From JBBATK01 sp046297095 (GTDB lineage: Bacteria > Bacteroidota > Ignavibacteria > Kapaibacteriales > NICIL-2): a stretch of DNA of 13,521 nucleotides. A model generated the notes under the pieces. It saw nothing but the letters and a program-made list of their open reading frames with translations. It did no database searches and was not told the origin of the DNA. This document shows, piece by piece, positions 1-6,971 of this stretch (its first letter is position 1; every line of letters starts with the position of its first letter). Where the stretch lies: the NCBI GenBank assembly GCA_046297095.1, contig JBKCNS010000048.1, positions 1 through 13,521 of the forward strand. Direction: 5' to 3'. The position numbers were made by a program, and so were the translations under genes.

Positions 1-1
1 G

Positions 2-904
2 CTAAGCCCCGACGTTGTTCCCATCCTTTCTCGAATGGACTACGAGCCCTTTGGACGGCCTTTGCAGACACAGTCGCCGGCAAACCCCCAGAGGTTGTTA
101 TGGATAGGCAAGGAAAACGATGTGGAGTCTTCCCTTGGCGACTTCGGAGCCCGCAAGTACGACCCCGAGCTAGGAAGGTTTACAAGTGTGGATCCCTTGT
201 GGGAGGAAATGCCCGGCTCCGGCCCCTTCCACTACTGCTTCAACAACCCCATAATGATGCGCGATCCGTTTGGGTTAGAGCCGGATGGGTTCAAGAATCA
301 GTTGACGGATTTGGAATGGCACAACAGCGGAGTGGAAAAAGAAGAGGCCAGTCCACTCAACGCCGAGTCCGAATACAGCGAACGCGTGAAAAAGGAGACT
401 ATCCGCGCGAACAAAATCGCATGGAATCTGCAGATGAGGGATAGGGCGGCGGCGGATAAGGCGGGGGCGGGACTTACATTTGAACAAGCTAAATTTTGGT
501 ACCAGTTCGGCTCAGGTACACCATTGAACGTAAATTTAAACACCATTGATTTCAGCAATGTCTCAATGAGAGAAATGAAGGGAAGTCTTATTAAGGTCGA
601 TCTTGATAATCCTTTCACACATATGCGAAACCTAAACGATGCTTTGGTTTATGGCACACTCTACCTATGTCAAGTGAGGGGAAATGTTTTTAGAGCAGCC
701 TACGTTAAAGAGATTAATGGATGCGGCGATTACTACAATTTCGATGTAAAATGGAGTGACCCCAAGTCTTGGTTATTCCGAAATCCTGCTACAATAGCCG
801 GCGAAATTATCAACGGGATGCTCCCTTTTGGTGGTTCTTTTATATACATCGGAGGCAAGGGTTATCCAATCTATTTACACGGCACTGTTACTATCAAACC
901 ATGA
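2..904 (+). CDS. Rhs core C-terminal fragment with unrecognised toxin tip (CT-A), 5' partial
   Basis: The frame is open at the left edge of the window, so this is probably the 3' end of a longer rhs gene; the first internal ATG is at 35. From that ATG, residues 1-81 are typical Rhs core, with DYEPFGRPL, GKENDVESSLGDFGARKYDP, GRFTSVDPLW and the closing PIMMRDPFGL box after which Rhs toxin tips begin. Residues 82-141 are a charged linker shared with cassettes B, C and H. From about residue 142 (AGAGLTFEQAKFWYQFG onward) the sequence is unique to this cassette, about 148 residues. I do not recognise the CT family. It contains GDYYNFDVKW and FRNPATIAGEIINGM, and ends with a glycine-rich stretch and YPIYLHGTVTIKP. 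Its stop overlaps the next start as ATGA, a usual toxin-immunity coupling. No frame break is seen, so this is the least damaged tip in the array. The Rhs assignment is firm; calling the tip a toxin rests on its position. Confidence 0.88.
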   Translation, partial: LSPDVVPILSRMDYEPFGRPLQTQSPANPQRLLWIGKENDVESSLGDFGARKYDPELGRFTSVDPLWEEMPGSGPFHYCFNNPIMMRDPFGLEPDGFKNQLTDLEWHNSGVEKEEASPLNAESEYSERVKKETIRANKIAWNLQMRDRAAADKAGAGLTFEQAKFWYQFGSGTPLNVNLNTIDFSNVSMREMKGSLIKVDLDNPFTHMRNLNDALVYGTLYLCQVRGNVFRAAYVKEINGCGDYYNFDVKWSDPKSWLFRNPATIAGEIINGMLPFGGSFIYIGGKGYPIYLHGTVTIKP

Positions 905-1608
905 TACACAACCAAAGAGGTATTTTTATACTACTGTATTTCACAATAATTGCGATATATGTTATTGCGGTAATGAAACCCGTACGTACTGCCGGTTCCA
1001 TGGAACAAATCGCAAGTGAGATGCTGCGGGAACCGGGTCCTCTCCAGTTGTTTGCGGCAAATGGCGACATTTTGTACAAAGGAATACATGGACCAATACT
1101 GAACGATGTCGAAGACAGAATTGAGTATACTTGGTTTAAGGTCTTGGATTGGGGAGATACTGCGACTATCTCTGCTTCCGTTTACAAAAATGTCTTGAAC
1201 GAATTAGGCGGACTCGTGAGGCGGAAAAATCCTCCGGCCGTATGGGCGAACAGTAAATGGAACTACGTTTATAATCCAGTTGGTGAAAGTAGATTTAGTG
1301 ACCTTTTGCCTGAATCTAATAAACAACGAGCCACCGACTCATCAGTGTATACACTTAGCCGACAGCAAGACGAAAGTCACATCTCGTTCAAGTACATTAT
1401 CAAACCTGACAAATTGCTGATACTCTTGCAACGAGGATATTATAATGTTGCTGAGAAGAAGGGAAATTATACCACCGTGGATTTCTTTGAGCCGATAGCT
1501 GAGACTCCAAGTGAACCGAATGGTTCTAGAGCACAGACAATATCTGCTAGAGTGTACGTCGATGATTCGTTAAATATCCTCATTGAGCCGTGTGGGTTCG
1601 CGTTTTGA
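901..1608 (+). CDS. Putative immunity protein A, membrane-anchored
   Basis: The 235-residue protein starts at the ATG that overlaps the CT-A stop (ATGA), so translation is probably coupled; no Shine-Dalgarno sequence is visible. An ATG-initiated longer version from 769 would run through the toxin gene and is not credible. Residues 8-25 (FILLYFTIIAIYVIAVM) form one hydrophobic segment after a short polar start, consistent with a signal anchor or uncleaved signal, leaving about 210 residues outside the cytoplasm. No known domain is recognised. Role is inferred from position: the gene directly downstream of an Rhs toxin tip normally encodes the cognate immunity protein. The anchor suggests that CT-A is neutralised in the periplasm or at the inner membrane. 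Codon use resembles that of its neighbours. Confidence 0.75.
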   Translation: MIHNQRGIFILLYFTIIAIYVIAVMKPVRTAGSMEQIASEMLREPGPLQLFAANGDILYKGIHGPILNDVEDRIEYTWFKVLDWGDTATISASVYKNVLNELGGLVRRKNPPAVWANSKWNYVYNPVGESRFSDLLPESNKQRATDSSVYTLSRQQDESHISFKYIIKPDKLLILLQRGYYNVAEKKGNYTTVDFFEPIAETPSEPNGSRAQTISARVYVDDSLNILIEPCGFAF

Positions 1609-1767
1609 GGACGAGATAAACTGTACAGTTTATGCTCAGTGGCGCAGGACTCTTGAGGTCTATGATGTTTCGGTTTTACTTATTGAGAACCACGTGGTGT
1701 ACGAGCTGTGCATATCCGAGACACGCTTGTCACTACTTCAGGCTAATGCGGCAGTTCCCACCCATGG
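1609..1767 (+). other. Intercassette gap, possibly decayed rhs core
   Basis: This 159-bp gap separates immunity A from the start of cassette B. The frame that leads into B is closed by TAA at 1744-1746. A neighbouring frame reads LLIENHVVYELC, which faintly resembles the E-HVYG segment that precedes the last Rhs repeats in many Rhs proteins. This may be frameshifted older core sequence, but the resemblance is weak. A perfect 18-bp palindrome lies at 1616-1633. Confidence 0.35.
1616..1633. repeat. Perfect 18-bp palindrome after immunity A
   Basis: The sequence ATAAACTGTACAGTTTAT equals its own reverse complement and begins 7 nt after the immunity A stop codon. It has no T-tract, so it is not a canonical rho-independent terminator. 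It could be a weak transcript-end hairpin or a dimeric regulator site; the sequence does not decide between them. Confidence 0.55.
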
Positions 1768-2979
1768 ATGTACTACGTTCTGGACGAGGAAGGTCGACAG
1801 CTTGCAACCTACGTTGGTATGCAAACAGCCGATGCGACCGCGAAGGATTACTTTATGCCGACCACTACCGTTCAAAACCCGAACCGCAGCGTGTATTTTT
1901 GGGCGGGTGAGTACAACTCGTATACCGGTGCCGCACCATCGGTGCGATACACAAGTACGGCCGCAGGTTGGAGAAAAGAGTATCCTATAGGCGATCATCT
2001 TGGCTCCACCCGCATTGTGCTAAGCCCCGACGTTGTTCCCATCCTTTCTCGAATGGACTACGAGCCCTTTGGACGGCCTTTGCAGACACAGTCGCCGGCA
2101 AACCCCCAGAGGTTGTTATGGATAGGCAAGGAAAACGATGTGGAGTCCTCCCTTGGCGACTTCGGCGCCCGCAAGTACGACCCCGAGCTAGGAAGGTTTA
2201 CCAGCGTGGATCCCTTGTGGGAGGAAATGCCCGGCTCCAGCCCCTTCCACTACTGCTTCAACAACCCCATAATGATGCGCGATCCGTTTGGATTGGAGCC
2301 GGATGGGTTCAAGAATCAGTTGACGGATTTGGAATGGCACAACAGCGGAGTGGAAAAAGAAGAGGCCAGCCCACTCAAAAAAGGGTCCGAATACAGCGAG
2401 AGCGTGAAAAAGGAGATCATTCGCGCGAACAAAATCGCATGGAATCTGCAGATGAGGGATAGAGATGCGGCGGATATTAGTAACTCAAGTTTAACGTTAG
2501 ACATCGCTGGCGGCATTTATGGTGGGTTACAAGGATTGACATCTTCACAAGGTTACTGGTTAGGTAAAAATGGGAAATACTATAGCAATTCCTGGGGAGG
2601 AAACCAATACACAGGCGGCCGTTTTGGAGCGTTTAAAGCGGCGAGTAATTATAAATTGGCCGGTAAGGCTACCTTAATGGGCTCGGTAGTTCTCGGTGGA
2701 TATAAATCTTTAGAAGGGTATGTAGCAGACGGACGCCAATTCGGATACAATGCACAAATGGCGGCAGTAAGCAGTGCAGGAAGCGTTGCAGGAGGTTGGG
2801 CAGGTGCAGAGGCGGGAGCTTTAATAGGAGCTGAGATTGGAGTCTGCTTTGGTGGAGTTGGAGCAATTCCAGGAGCAGTAATAGGAGGTGTTATAGGTGG
2901 CTTTGGGTTTGGTATGGCTGGCGGGTACTATGGTGGTCAACTTGGCGAAAGTGTAGTAAAATATTTTGATGGACGCTAA
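1768..2979 (+). CDS. Rhs core fragment with glycine-zipper toxin tip (CT-B)
   Basis: The 403-residue frame holds the longest Rhs core piece in the window. Residues 1-96 carry YYVLDEEGRQLATY and the DHLGSTRIV box, and 97-175 carry DYEPFGRPL through GRFTSVDPLW to RDPFGL. Residues 176-236 are the shared charged linker ending RDRDAAD. CT-B (237-403) begins ISNSSLTLDIAGG and has an N-terminal aromatic/glycine part, then from about 338 a long glycine-zipper stretch (AGGWAGAEAGALIGAEIG, then AIPGAVIGGVIGG), ending SVVKYFDGR. No catalytic motif is visible. Glycine zippers insert into membranes, so a pore-forming or depolarising toxin is likely; the multi-pass partner at 2992 supports this. The ATG at 1768 is the first in frame after TAA at 1744, but it has no ribosome binding site, so this may be a displaced, unexpressed tip. 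Close paralogue: cassette H. Confidence 0.85.
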   Translation: MYYVLDEEGRQLATYVGMQTADATAKDYFMPTTTVQNPNRSVYFWAGEYNSYTGAAPSVRYTSTAAGWRKEYPIGDHLGSTRIVLSPDVVPILSRMDYEPFGRPLQTQSPANPQRLLWIGKENDVESSLGDFGARKYDPELGRFTSVDPLWEEMPGSSPFHYCFNNPIMMRDPFGLEPDGFKNQLTDLEWHNSGVEKEEASPLKKGSEYSESVKKEIIRANKIAWNLQMRDRDAADISNSSLTLDIAGGIYGGLQGLTSSQGYWLGKNGKYYSNSWGGNQYTGGRFGAFKAASNYKLAGKATLMGSVVLGGYKSLEGYVADGRQFGYNAQMAAVSSAGSVAGGWAGAEAGALIGAEIGVCFGGVGAIPGAVIGGVIGGFGFGMAGGYYGGQLGESVVKYFDGR

Positions 2980-3838
2980 ATCGCATTTTATATGGAAAAG
3001 TTTTTTAACATCATACACTATTGTTTGTATAAAACACATTACAAGATGCATTTGCTTGCAAACAAACTAAATCCATTTATCCTCTTAGGAAGAATACCTG
3101 CATCGAAACGGAAATTTCAAGAACAGGGAACTACACTTACAGAAGTAGTGAACAAGATATGGGGCGACGAGAGATATGGTTTTTCAATAATGATATCAGG
3201 TGGTGGATTGGTAGCTAGTGTAAGCTTTTTGATTTGGGGAGCTACTGCTACTTTGTCAAGCTTGTTTGATTTCTATTTCTATGTCAAACCGGTTCATGTA
3301 ATAGCATATGCCTTGGCGTCTTATACAACCTGTCATTTTACCGTATTTAAGGGAGATAAATATTTATTGTACTTCCGACAATTTGATAAGTGGTCAAAGA
3401 CGGCACAGTGGAAATATGGATTATTAACTTTTGCTTTTATAGCCGGCTCTTATATCCTCTGGCTTTATAGCTTTAGGTTTTTGCCTTAGGGAAAGTATCA
3501 GCAAGTAACTGAAACAGACGAGATACGATAGTAATTGGTTGCTACGCCTGGTTAGACTGGAATATTGCTCCCGCAGGTAAGATCTGCGGATCGATTGAGT
3601 CCATTACCGTCGATGATATGTACAATCGTTCTACGCATGCACCATGGGAGCCATACAGACTTCATCAAAGTGCAGGTCATTACTACTCGGTTCCTATTCC
3701 TTTCGAGTCCTCGATAACTTAGTTTCCGTAAGCCGATGAGGTTCATCATGACTCCAAAGCAATGTTCTGCACGCGCACGAATCCGATAATGGCGATAGTG
3801 TATGCTTCTTGAGGTTCTGTGAGTATTCTGTTGCAGGT
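2191..3838 (+). repeat. Long direct repeat, copy 1 (cassette B block; copy 2 at 11885-13521)
   Basis: From the GRFTSVDPLWE box through linker, glycine-zipper CT, membrane immunity gene and most of the following IS5-type remnant, this block recurs in the same order and spacing at 11885-13521. Most of the CT, both ends of the immunity gene and most of the IS remnant are nearly identical between copies. Differences concentrate in the middle of the CT and in the middle of the immunity gene. This is a segmental duplication followed by local divergence or patch exchange. Confidence 0.85.
2992..3489 (+). CDS. Putative immunity protein B, multi-pass membrane protein
   Basis: The 165-residue protein begins 12 nt after the CT-B stop, in the same frame, without an obvious Shine-Dalgarno sequence; the same spacing and start occur in cassette H. 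Residues 1-62 are mostly polar and basic, with an amphipathic start. Hydrophobic segments lie near residues 64-88, 98-118 and 142-162, giving about three membrane spans. The product resembles that of 12683-13180 closely at both ends but differs strongly at about residues 66-113. No known domain is recognised. By position it should protect against the glycine-zipper toxin, and an integral membrane protein is the usual form of immunity to pore-forming toxins. Confidence 0.78.
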   Translation: MEKFFNIIHYCLYKTHYKMHLLANKLNPFILLGRIPASKRKFQEQGTTLTEVVNKIWGDERYGFSIMISGGGLVASVSFLIWGATATLSSLFDFYFYVKPVHVIAYALASYTTCHFTVFKGDKYLLYFRQFDKWSKTAQWKYGLLTFAFIAGSYILWLYSFRFLP

Positions 3839-3861
3839 GCTTTGTGTAACGTACGGTCCTT
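3490..3861 (-). mobile_element. IS5-family-like remnant, transposase C-terminus only (copy 1)
   Basis: These 372 bp carry no + strand gene. On the - strand, from about 3800 down to 3680, the translation contains RIRARAEHCFGVMMNLIGL and then RKLSYRGLERNRNRVVMT. This matches the end of IS5-type DDE transposases, whose last catalytic glutamate lies in an R-R-EH-FG motif. Only about 45-60 residues remain; the N-terminal part, which would lie beyond 3861, has been replaced by Rhs core. Homology to the core resumes within a few bases (GGAAGGTTTACC at 3862). The same truncated fragment recurs at 11508-11884 and 13186-13521. The IS5 call is from motif memory; no terminal inverted repeats could be identified. 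Confidence 0.68.
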
Positions 3862-4620
3862 GGAAGGTTTACCAGTGTGGATCCGTTGTGGGAGGAAATG
3901 CCCGGCTCAAGCCCCTTCCACTACTGCTTCAACAATCCCCTAATGATGCGCGATCCGTTTGGATTGGAGCCGGATGCGTTCAAGAATCAGTTGACGGATG
4001 TGGAATGGCACAACAGCGGAGTGGAAAAAGAAGAGGCCAGTCCACTCAAAGCCGGATCCGAATACAGCGAGAGCGCGAAAAAGGAGACTATCCGCACGAA
4101 CAAAATCGCATGGAATCTGCAGATGAGGGATAGAGATGCGGCGGATCAGGCAGGGGCGGGTGTTTCATTATTGTTCAATGGCTCAACACTTTCATTAATG
4201 GGTAATGGTAATACCATGTTCTCTGCTCCTGCTGTATCAGGCAGACCATTGGCAGACGGTTCTTTCGACTATTCTATTGAACCACAAAAAATAGGTGTCA
4301 CGGGTCGTATTCCTGCTGTTAAGTATTATATTAATCCAAATGCAAAACAGTGGTGAACAAGCTAAAGTATTAAGCAAAGAACAAAAGCCATTTTTCATTG
4401 GGGAAATTGGCCGGGTGGACTAATTACTTGGGGTGAAGCAAGAACTTAGATCACTCCAGACGGTGCAAATGTTCATGGTAGAAGCGGGTTTTCAATACAT
4501 GGTGGACTTGAACCGGACAGCGCAGGCTGCATTGATTTATACGGACGGGAATTATACTTTTTCAGAGCCCTGCAGACTAGAGCTATTTGCAACGCATCCA
4601 TTTACAAATCAGATATAAAT
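3862..4620 (+). pseudogene. Rhs tip fragment with L,D-transpeptidase-like (DUF2778/Tlde1-like) toxin, broken (CT-C)
   Basis: Core homology restarts at 3862 (GRFTSVDPLW, then RDPFGL and the shared linker to RDRDAAD), with TAA just upstream and only a GTG start at 3877. After AGAGVSLLFNGSTLS the CT reads FSAPAVSGRPLADGSFDYSI and VTGRIPAVKYYINPN. The same frame later gives HWGNWPGGLITWGEART, VHGRSGFSIHGG and DSAGCIDL. The HGG (His codon 4498-4500) and SAGC (Cys codon 4528-4530) motifs are the active-site signature of YkuD-like L,D-transpeptidase folds, in the arrangement seen in DUF2778/Tlde1 peptidoglycan-targeting effectors. Three in-frame stops (TGA 4354, TAA 4363, TAG 4447) break it, perhaps with compensating indels near 4354-4395. 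After the last stop the frame runs on into immunity C without a stop. It would have attacked peptidoglycan in the periplasm. Confidence 0.72.
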
Positions 4621-4623
4621 AAT

Positions 4624-4968
4624 ATGGCATTCAAAATAAAAGCTTTTGTCGGCATTATTGTGGCTTTACTATTTAGTATAGTGTGTCTTTCTGAATTTCT
4701 GTCAGTGGTTGAATATTCAGCCGAATACCAAATGGTCTATCATTTTGCCGAAAATTCAGAATACTGGAAGTATCAAAGCATTGAGAATTATAAATTGTGG
4801 AATCTAACACAGGCAGTTGTGTCTAGCATTTACATCCTTCTGAATGTAGTATACATAAGAAAACGAAGTACAAATGTGCAATATGTGTTACTAATGCTTG
4901 AGTCTATAGCGATTATAAGCGTAATTCAACATTTGTATCAGTGGTACAGTTCAGGATTTGACCACTAA
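4624..4968 (+). CDS. Putative immunity protein C, small membrane protein
   Basis: The 114-residue protein starts at ATG 4624 just after the CT-C motifs; the decayed toxin frame leads into it in phase with no stop between. Hydrophobic segments lie near residues 7-27 (FVGIIVALLFSIVCLSEFL), 60-77 and 86-105, giving about three membrane spans with a polar aromatic loop at 28-59. No known family is recognised. The position after an L,D-transpeptidase-like toxin suggests periplasmic protection of peptidoglycan from the inner membrane, though the start and size leave room for another role. The gene is intact although its toxin partner is broken. Confidence 0.65.
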   Translation: MAFKIKAFVGIIVALLFSIVCLSEFLSVVEYSAEYQMVYHFAENSEYWKYQSIENYKLWNLTQAVVSSIYILLNVVYIRKRSTNVQYVLLMLESIAIISVIQHLYQWYSSGFDH

Positions 4969-5002
4969 TGCAAAATCTCATTATGTGCCGTGCTTATTTT
5001 AT

Positions 5003-6165
5003 GGGTCTTCACGAAATCAAGTGCTGTAAAAGTGTCACCTTCTTGGGTTCATATTCAATCCGCCGCACTGAAAAAGTATAGAGGGTCTAAACCGTTCCGC
5101 GGAGTGGAAGCTCTGTTACATTTTAGATATCCGGGTCATTGAGTTGTTTCTTTCCGCTTTTGCTTTTTTATGGTCGCCCATGTGCCTGTCAGGCAATTCC
5201 TCAGATGCTTGGCGGGTTCATTGATATGCCGTCCGCGAACAGTCTTCAGCGAGCTTTCTTCAGGTTCTGTAATGCATAAGCAGGATGTCCTGCTCATCTT
5301 CGTAGGATCACGCAGCCAATCGTATCGAGTATTTCTCATACTTTCATCCCGGCTTGAGCAATACCTCGTGTTCTGCTCGACGCATCAAGTCAACGGTTGT
5401 AGACAGAAACTGACCTACGTTGAATCCATCAAAGTAAACTATGGAGTCAGCTTCAGGGATCCAATATCTTACTGCACTAAAGTATGCCGAAACATATCCA
5501 TTAAAACGCTCTCAATGGCTGCTCTCGCCTCGATTGTAAGGCTCTCGAGAAAGGATGATAGAATTTCCTTCACACGATCTTCTTTGACATCAAGAACTAT
5601 TTCGGTGTGTTGGTCAGCGATGTTTGCTAAATAGGGATGTCCACGCTTGTATGAGGTATCATCGACACAAAGGTTCTTCAGTTCAGTAATCTCGCGGCGA
5701 GCAATGACACGTTCAACGGCGCGTTTACGCATTCCGTCAGATTCACCCCAACTGACGTTCAGATTGCGAGCGACAGCAGACGCAGATGCCTCAAGTATCC
5801 ATTCGATTACTAGAGCTTCGAACATGGTTGTATGCCTTGAGCGTACTTCAACTCATGGAACCGACACTTCAAGCACACCACGTTCGGCACACTCAAGGCC
5901 ATGACCGCCAGCTTTTACAAAGATTGCAAGCTGCATAGTATCCAAGTATCGCCTCATACGAGTACTGCTGACGTGCCGTGTGACCTTCTTGAGGCATTTA
6001 GGACAAATATTTACCGCATTGGGTTCTCATTAAATTGTGATTGTTACTTTTTGCCTGCCATGTTCAGAGCAATATCAGAAACGTGTCTCGGTGAAGACAG
6101 TTCCATGCTTCTCGTGAAGATTTCGAGACTTTTCATGCCTCGATTCTAGTTAAATTTCAAGGGAA
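5003..6165 (-). mobile_element. Decayed ISL3-family insertion sequence
   Basis: The whole interval is accounted for by a - strand transposase relic. Possible degenerate ends are GGGTCTTCACGAAAT at about 5003-5017 and, inverted, AAATTTCAAGGGAAGAC at about 6153-6169. Their similarity is partial, so the boundaries are approximate. The element separates immunity C from the tail of CT-D and probably cut into cassette D. The + strand open frames between 5170 and 6149 are antisense shadows of it. Confidence 0.65.
5035..6136 (-). pseudogene. ISL3-family transposase, broken
   Basis: Read on the - strand, the relic starts at ATG 6136 (MKSLEIFTRSMELSSPRHVS). It shifts frame near 6050 and reaches a zinc-binding CPKC at about 6005-5994. 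It then passes one in-frame TGA at 5855-5853 where the family has Trp (VP-stop-VEVRSRHTTMFEAL). Next come the helix-turn-helix-like ASASAVARNLNVSW and the first catalytic Asp in CVDDTSYKRGHPYLANIAD. After a frameshift near 5470, the second Asp segment IVYFDGFNVGQFL is followed by DLMRRAEHEVLL. Further on are NTRYDWLRDP and SSLKTVRG. Following a deletion near 5115-5136, the C-terminus AERFRPSILFQCGGLNMNP ends at TGA 5037-5035. About 367 codons remain, against roughly 400 for the family. The order of motifs makes the ISL3 call strong; the copy cannot be active. Confidence 0.8.
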
Positions 6166-6301
6166 GACATTCTATTGTCGGAAGGAAAATCCTATCGGAA
6201 TAACGATCGGCGGAGGAATCGGTCTTGGCCTAGGAATACAGGGAAATATCGAGATAGAAGCAAACTTTACATCAAGAGCCTCATACTATCCGCACAAGTA
6301 A
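6143..6301 (+). pseudogene. C-terminal tail of a glycine-rich toxin tip (CT-D)
   Basis: Directly after the ISL3 relic an open frame of about 50 codons reads GKTFYCRKENPIGITIGGG, then IGLGLGIQGNIEIEANFTS, and stops at TAA 6299-6301, 16 nt before the next gene. The glycine pattern, the lack of a plausible start and the position before a small membrane protein mark it as the 3' end of a toxin tip. Its Rhs core and most of the CT are gone, probably by IS insertion and later deletion, because nothing matching lies on the other side of the IS. The exact 5' limit is uncertain, as the first few codons may belong to the IS end. Confidence 0.5.
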
Positions 6302-6317
6302 ACATCTCTTCGCTGAA

Positions 6318-6785
6318 ATGAATAAAAGATACTTCCAACACCCCGGACTTATTTTGTGTATTGCGACTCCCGGAATTTGCGGGATTGTTGTTTTAGAAAT
6401 ATATGGTCTTTCGAGTAGCGCTTATCAGTTGAAGGAGACGGACGTCGTTGTTCTGATATCGCAATTACTAATTTTTGGTGCATTGTTCCGCCTTCTGATG
6501 CGGGTTCGCCAAATAGTAGTAGACGATCGCGGATTATTCATCGAGGATGCTCTGTTCAGAAGGCTGCCACTCTCTAAGAGTGACATCGTTGAAATCCGGA
6601 GCGGCTTGTTGTCGTACTATACAATGGTGACAAAGAGTCGTAATTATATACTGATTGGCACCGCAACAGACCTACTAAGAAACCTGAATAGCGACTTTCA
6701 AGCATGGACCAAAAAGGGTCCCGACTATGAGAAGATGATTACTTCTGAGATAAAAAGCTTGATTCCTGACAATGATAAGAATTGA
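6318..6785 (+). CDS. Putative immunity protein D, two-TM membrane protein
   Basis: The 155-residue protein has two hydrophobic segments, at about residues 10-31 (GLILCIATPGICGIVVLEIY) and 43-61 (VVVLISQLLIFGALFRLLM). A cytoplasmic or periplasmic domain of about 90 residues follows (VDDRGLFIEDALFRRLPLSK onward). The two-TM plus beta-rich layout recalls small bacterial PH-like membrane proteins, but that is only a structural impression. It sits 16 nt after the CT-D tail and has no clear Shine-Dalgarno sequence. By context it is the surviving immunity gene of a toxin that has otherwise been lost. A near-palindromic hairpin (about 6784-6802) overlaps its stop codon. Confidence 0.62.
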   Translation: MNKRYFQHPGLILCIATPGICGIVVLEIYGLSSSAYQLKETDVVVLISQLLIFGALFRLLMRVRQIVVDDRGLFIEDALFRRLPLSKSDIVEIRSGLLSYYTMVTKSRNYILIGTATDLLRNLNSDFQAWTKKGPDYEKMITSEIKSLIPDNDKN

Positions 6786-6802
6786 TGCTTCGCGAATGCA
6801 TC
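6784..6802 (+). repeat. Near-palindromic hairpin at the end of immunity D
   Basis: GATGCTTCGCGAATGCATC is a 19-nt imperfect palindrome containing TTCGCGAA at its centre, and overlaps the immunity D stop codon. No T-run follows. It could act as a weak transcript-end structure; the evidence is only the symmetry. Confidence 0.3.
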
Positions 6803-6971
6803 GAAGACTTAGACACGATAAGATACAGCCGGACCGGTTATTGAAAACATCGGAAGAGACCTGCTGCAGTCACTTCCACCTTGGTTAGTTTTCCGTTTGA
6901 TCTGCTACGCGATTGTTTGTGTGACTTGGCACGATGTGCGACCTTTCGTCCTGTTGTGTAGTAGGGTAAAC
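6786..6971. other. Gap before cassette E, no gene seen
   Basis: These 186 bp between immunity D and the resumption of Rhs core homology near 6972 show no credible gene. The E frame extends through its right part from a TTG at 6897, but the encoded MICYAIVCVTWHDVRPFVLL has no family resemblance and probably is not translated. It may be decayed intercassette sequence. Confidence 0.4.

Noticed and set aside
100..444. Recurrent shadow frame MDRQGKRCG... seen in several cassettes (also 1968-2462, 8521-8790)
   Set aside because: It is the +1 phase of the repeated Rhs core; it recurs because the core does, not because it is a conserved gene.
298..618. 106-codon - strand frame inside cassette A
   Set aside because: Antisense to the shared Rhs linker and CT-A; related shadows appear opposite the linker in cassettes B and H.
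1583..1990. 135-codon frame overlapping the start of cassette B
   Set aside because: It is out of phase with the Rhs core it overlaps from 1768 on; at most its first part is decayed core sequence.
3552..3749. The 65-codon - strand frame as a stand-alone small protein gene
   Set aside because: Its start is internal to a transposase-like reading that continues upstream on the - strand (RARAEHCFG precedes the Met), and its last half is out of family; it is an IS remnant.
4433..4618. 61-codon + strand frame beginning MKQELRSLQTVQ
   Set aside because: It is a frame-shifted reading of the L,D-transpeptidase-like CT-C region; the HGG and SAGC motifs appear only in the other phase.
4354..5855. Possible recoding of TGA as tryptophan (stops at Trp positions in CT-C and the ISL3 relic)
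   Set aside because: TGA is the normal terminator of CT-A, immunity A, CT-E, CT-F and immunity F, and the relics also contain TAG/TAA stops and frameshifts, so decay explains them.
5170..6149. Four + strand open frames between 5170 and 6149
   Set aside because: They are antisense to a clear ISL3 transposase relic on the - strand and show no family resemblance of their own.
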